A stretch of DNA of 64,000 bases from assembly GCA_019912385.1 (NCBI GenBank), contig JAIOIW010000047.1, positions 1-64,000 on the forward strand. Reading direction: 5' to 3'. This DNA comes from Notoacmeibacter sp. GTDB taxonomy: Bacteria; Pseudomonadota; Alphaproteobacteria; Rhizobiales; Rhizobiaceae. The translations under genes were made by a program, and so were the position numbers. The notes under the pieces are model-generated. The model was not told the DNA's origin, did not search any database, and worked only from the letters and a program-made list of their open reading frames with translations. Within the stretch, counting starts at the first letter, position 1, and each line of letters begins with the position of its first letter. Positions 62,754 to 64,000 of this stretch are shown here, piece by piece.

Positions 62754-63293
62754 ACAGGCCTTCTCCGGTTTGTTGCCATCCACATAGGCCTTGTTGCGCA
62801 GGTATCCCTTTGTAGCGCGGTCGCCAGGTTGGAATTTCTTCGCCTCATCCCATGGATGAGGCGGCTTTTTCGAGAAAACGAACCACTTACCGTCCGGCAC
62901 CTTGTGCATGTACACGGTACCCTGGTCGTCGATTCTGTGTGCAAAGCAGGTCAGCGCTTGGGAACTGCTGACCGTCGTGTTCCAAGTCGCTCGGAAACAG
63001 GTCTTGCCATTGCCGGGCAGGAACCAGCGGCCATCGCTGTAGCTGGCATCGGGTCCCGGCCGCCCCGTCCACGCCTTGAAATCCCTGCGCGAGACCTGGA
63101 AATAGGCCACGCCGTCCTTCCAGATCCACGAACGGCCCTTGTAGAGCTTGTAGAGCTCTTTCGTGGTGAGGTCGCGGCCGCTCTTGGCTGCGGCGGCATG
63201 GTCTTCACCTGCAGCCGCGGCGGGCGGCAAGCCGAAGCCCGCCACCGCCAGCATCGCGAAACTGCCGAAAATAAAGCCTGAGATCCCATTCAT
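62706..63293 (-). CDS. DUF995 family secreted protein
   Basis: A 195-residue exported protein: signal peptide ending near A-A-A-A-G, then the motif L-Y-K-L-Y-K-G-R-S-W-I-W-K-D-G-V-A-Y-F that typifies DUF995. Several tryptophans and two or three cysteines (G-K-T-C-F, T-C-F-A) suggest a compact fold. Function unknown; members occur beside polysaccharide genes. It starts 3 bp after the stop of the partial GH26-like gene and ends inside the 3' end of the converging GH26-like gene. Confidence 0.78.
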   Translation of the reverse strand: MNGISGFIFGSFAMLAVAGFGLPPAAAAGEDHAAAAKSGRDLTTKELYKLYKGRSWIWKDGVAYFQVSRRDFKAWTGRPGPDASYSDGRWFLPGNGKTCFRATWNTTVSSSQALTCFAHRIDDQGTVYMHKVPDGKWFVFSKKPPHPWDEAKKFQPGDRATKGYLRNKAYVDGNKPEKACSLEGWPGFVCHLFGT

Positions 63294-63296
63294 CGC

Positions 63297-64000
63297 TCAA
63301 TTCCTTTCCGGACGGACCGGATAATTGATCTGCTGACGAACGACCCGCCAGTCCGGCAGGCCAAGGCCGTGGGGCCACGGCCAGACCTCCTTGTCGTTGA
63401 AGTAAACCACCTCCTTCAGTTCCGGATACTCGGCGAAATTGCGGGTCACGTCCTGAACCCATCGGGTCAGGTATTCGAGGTTGCCCTCATAGCCCAGTTC
63501 GGCAATCCAGATCGGCTTGCCGAAGCCAACCGTGGTGTCGTATCCGAGCTTGAGGTCCTCGGCGAAGTCGCGCGGCTTGCCATATTCGATCTTCTCGAAT
63601 TCGTCGTAGCCAAAGACCGACAGGCCGACCAGGTCGACAAACTCGTCGCCAGGATAGTAGTCCTTCGCCGTTTCCAGGCCTTTCGGCGACCACATCATGG
63701 GCGTATTCGGCAGGATTTCCCTGGCGATGGCATACATGCGCTTGTAGGCCTCGATGTAGTCCGCCGGTCTCCACAGCGACCAGGTGAAGCGTCCCGACGG
63801 GTTTTCCATCTCCTGCGCCCAGCGAATCGTGACGGGGCTCTTGAACCCCGCAAGCGCCTCGCAGATCGCCCTCATGTTGACGTCGTGCTTGCCTGACAGG
63901 ATTGCCTGGCGCAGGGCGTCGGTGCTGACGTTCCAGTCGAGATCCCAGGACCAGGGCTCGATCGTCACGAGCACTTTGCGACCCCTTTGCAGGGCGTATT
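63297..64000 (-). CDS. GH26-like glycosidase-family protein, partial (5' end beyond the window)
   Basis: The frame runs leftwards from beyond position 64,000. The visible C-terminal 234 residues are homologous to the 61,719-62,753 gene: T-I-E-P-W against T-V-E-P-Y, R-W-A-Q-E-M-E-N against R-W-G-H-E-M-E-D, M-W-S-P-K-G and W-I-A-E-L-G-Y. The reading frame continues past the first possible start (GTG at 63974) into homologous sequence (A-L-Q-R-G-R-K), so the true start is outside. It lies 3 bp before the DUF995 gene and probably forms an operon with it. Confidence 0.8.
   Translation of the reverse strand, partial: YALQRGRKVLVTIEPWSWDLDWNVSTDALRQAILSGKHDVNMRAICEALAGFKSPVTIRWAQEMENPSGRFTWSLWRPADYIEAYKRMYAIAREILPNTPMMWSPKGLETAKDYYPGDEFVDLVGLSVFGYDEFEKIEYGKPRDFAEDLKLGYDTTVGFGKPIWIAELGYEGNLEYLTRWVQDVTRNFAEYPELKEVVYFNDKEVWPWPHGLGLPDWRVVRQQINYPVRPERN

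Noticed and set aside
1-64000. CRISPR arrays, tRNA and rRNA genes
   Set aside because: No regularly spaced repeat array and no cloverleaf or rRNA signature was recognised by eye; a dedicated tRNA scan was not possible.

Overview
The window looks like a chromosomal or large-replicon segment of a GC-rich alphaproteobacterium, most likely a member of the Hyphomicrobiales (Mesorhizobium/Phyllobacteriaceae-like). This is an inference from gene content: many ABC and TRAP solute uptake operons with IclR/Lrp regulators, an ABC permease fused to an SMP-30 domain, alphaproteobacterial-type EtfBA, and IS1182, IS3 and IS21 family debris. No rRNA, tRNA or CRISPR array was recognised.

Region 1 (1-18,300) is a mobile and defence island. 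It opens with a hairpin and tandem repeat upstream of a primase-polymerase gene and a DUF927 ATPase gene, which together look like the replication module of a plasmid, satellite or integrative element. They are followed by a non-coding stretch rich in GGGACA/TGTCCC repeats that could be its origin. Next is a complete two-gene Mokosh type I anti-phage system: a kinase-like/SF1 helicase protein and a double-PLD protein, with overlapping genes. Then come an intact IS1182-family element with 22-bp inverted repeats, a two-gene operon of a DUF2235 hydrolase and a 601-residue protein I do not recognise (the best candidate here for an undescribed system), an HNH protein, and a cluster of broken IS3 and IS21 pieces.

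Region 2 (18,300-52,400) is catabolic. A ribose-type ABC operon carries two SMP-30-like proteins, one fused to a permease, with an IclR regulator downstream. A minus-strand operon encodes a CitE-like lyase, a CaiB/BaiF CoA-transferase, two MaoC hydratases and an acyl-CoA dehydrogenase; its logic fits a C5-dicarboxylate (itaconate/mesaconate/methylsuccinate-like) acid pathway. A TRAP transporter diverges from it. A GMC oxidoreductase with an aldehyde dehydrogenase, and then etfBA, follow. A near-identical operator-like motif stands before the TRAP genes and before the GMC gene, suggesting one regulon. A ThDP decarboxylase plus aldehyde dehydrogenase operon diverges from an IclR gene across an AT-rich palindrome. 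An amino-acid-type ABC uptake operon includes a ureohydrolase, a PLP aminotransferase and a sulfatase-like hydrolase, with an Lrp regulator and a divergent Asp/Glu racemase-like gene.

Region 3 (52,400-60,300) is a second accessory patch. It holds a DUF2726 nuclease-like protein convergent with a retron-type reverse transcriptase fused to a trypsin-like protease, a candidate structured RNA just upstream of that gene, a BBE-type flavoenzyme with its divergent HxlR regulator, an unrecognised 238-residue protein, and dispersed short intergenic repeats.

Region 4 (60,300-64,000) has a UDP-glucose 4-epimerase, two paralogous secreted GH26-like glycosidase-family genes (one cut by the window end) and a DUF995 protein, suggesting polysaccharide production or processing.
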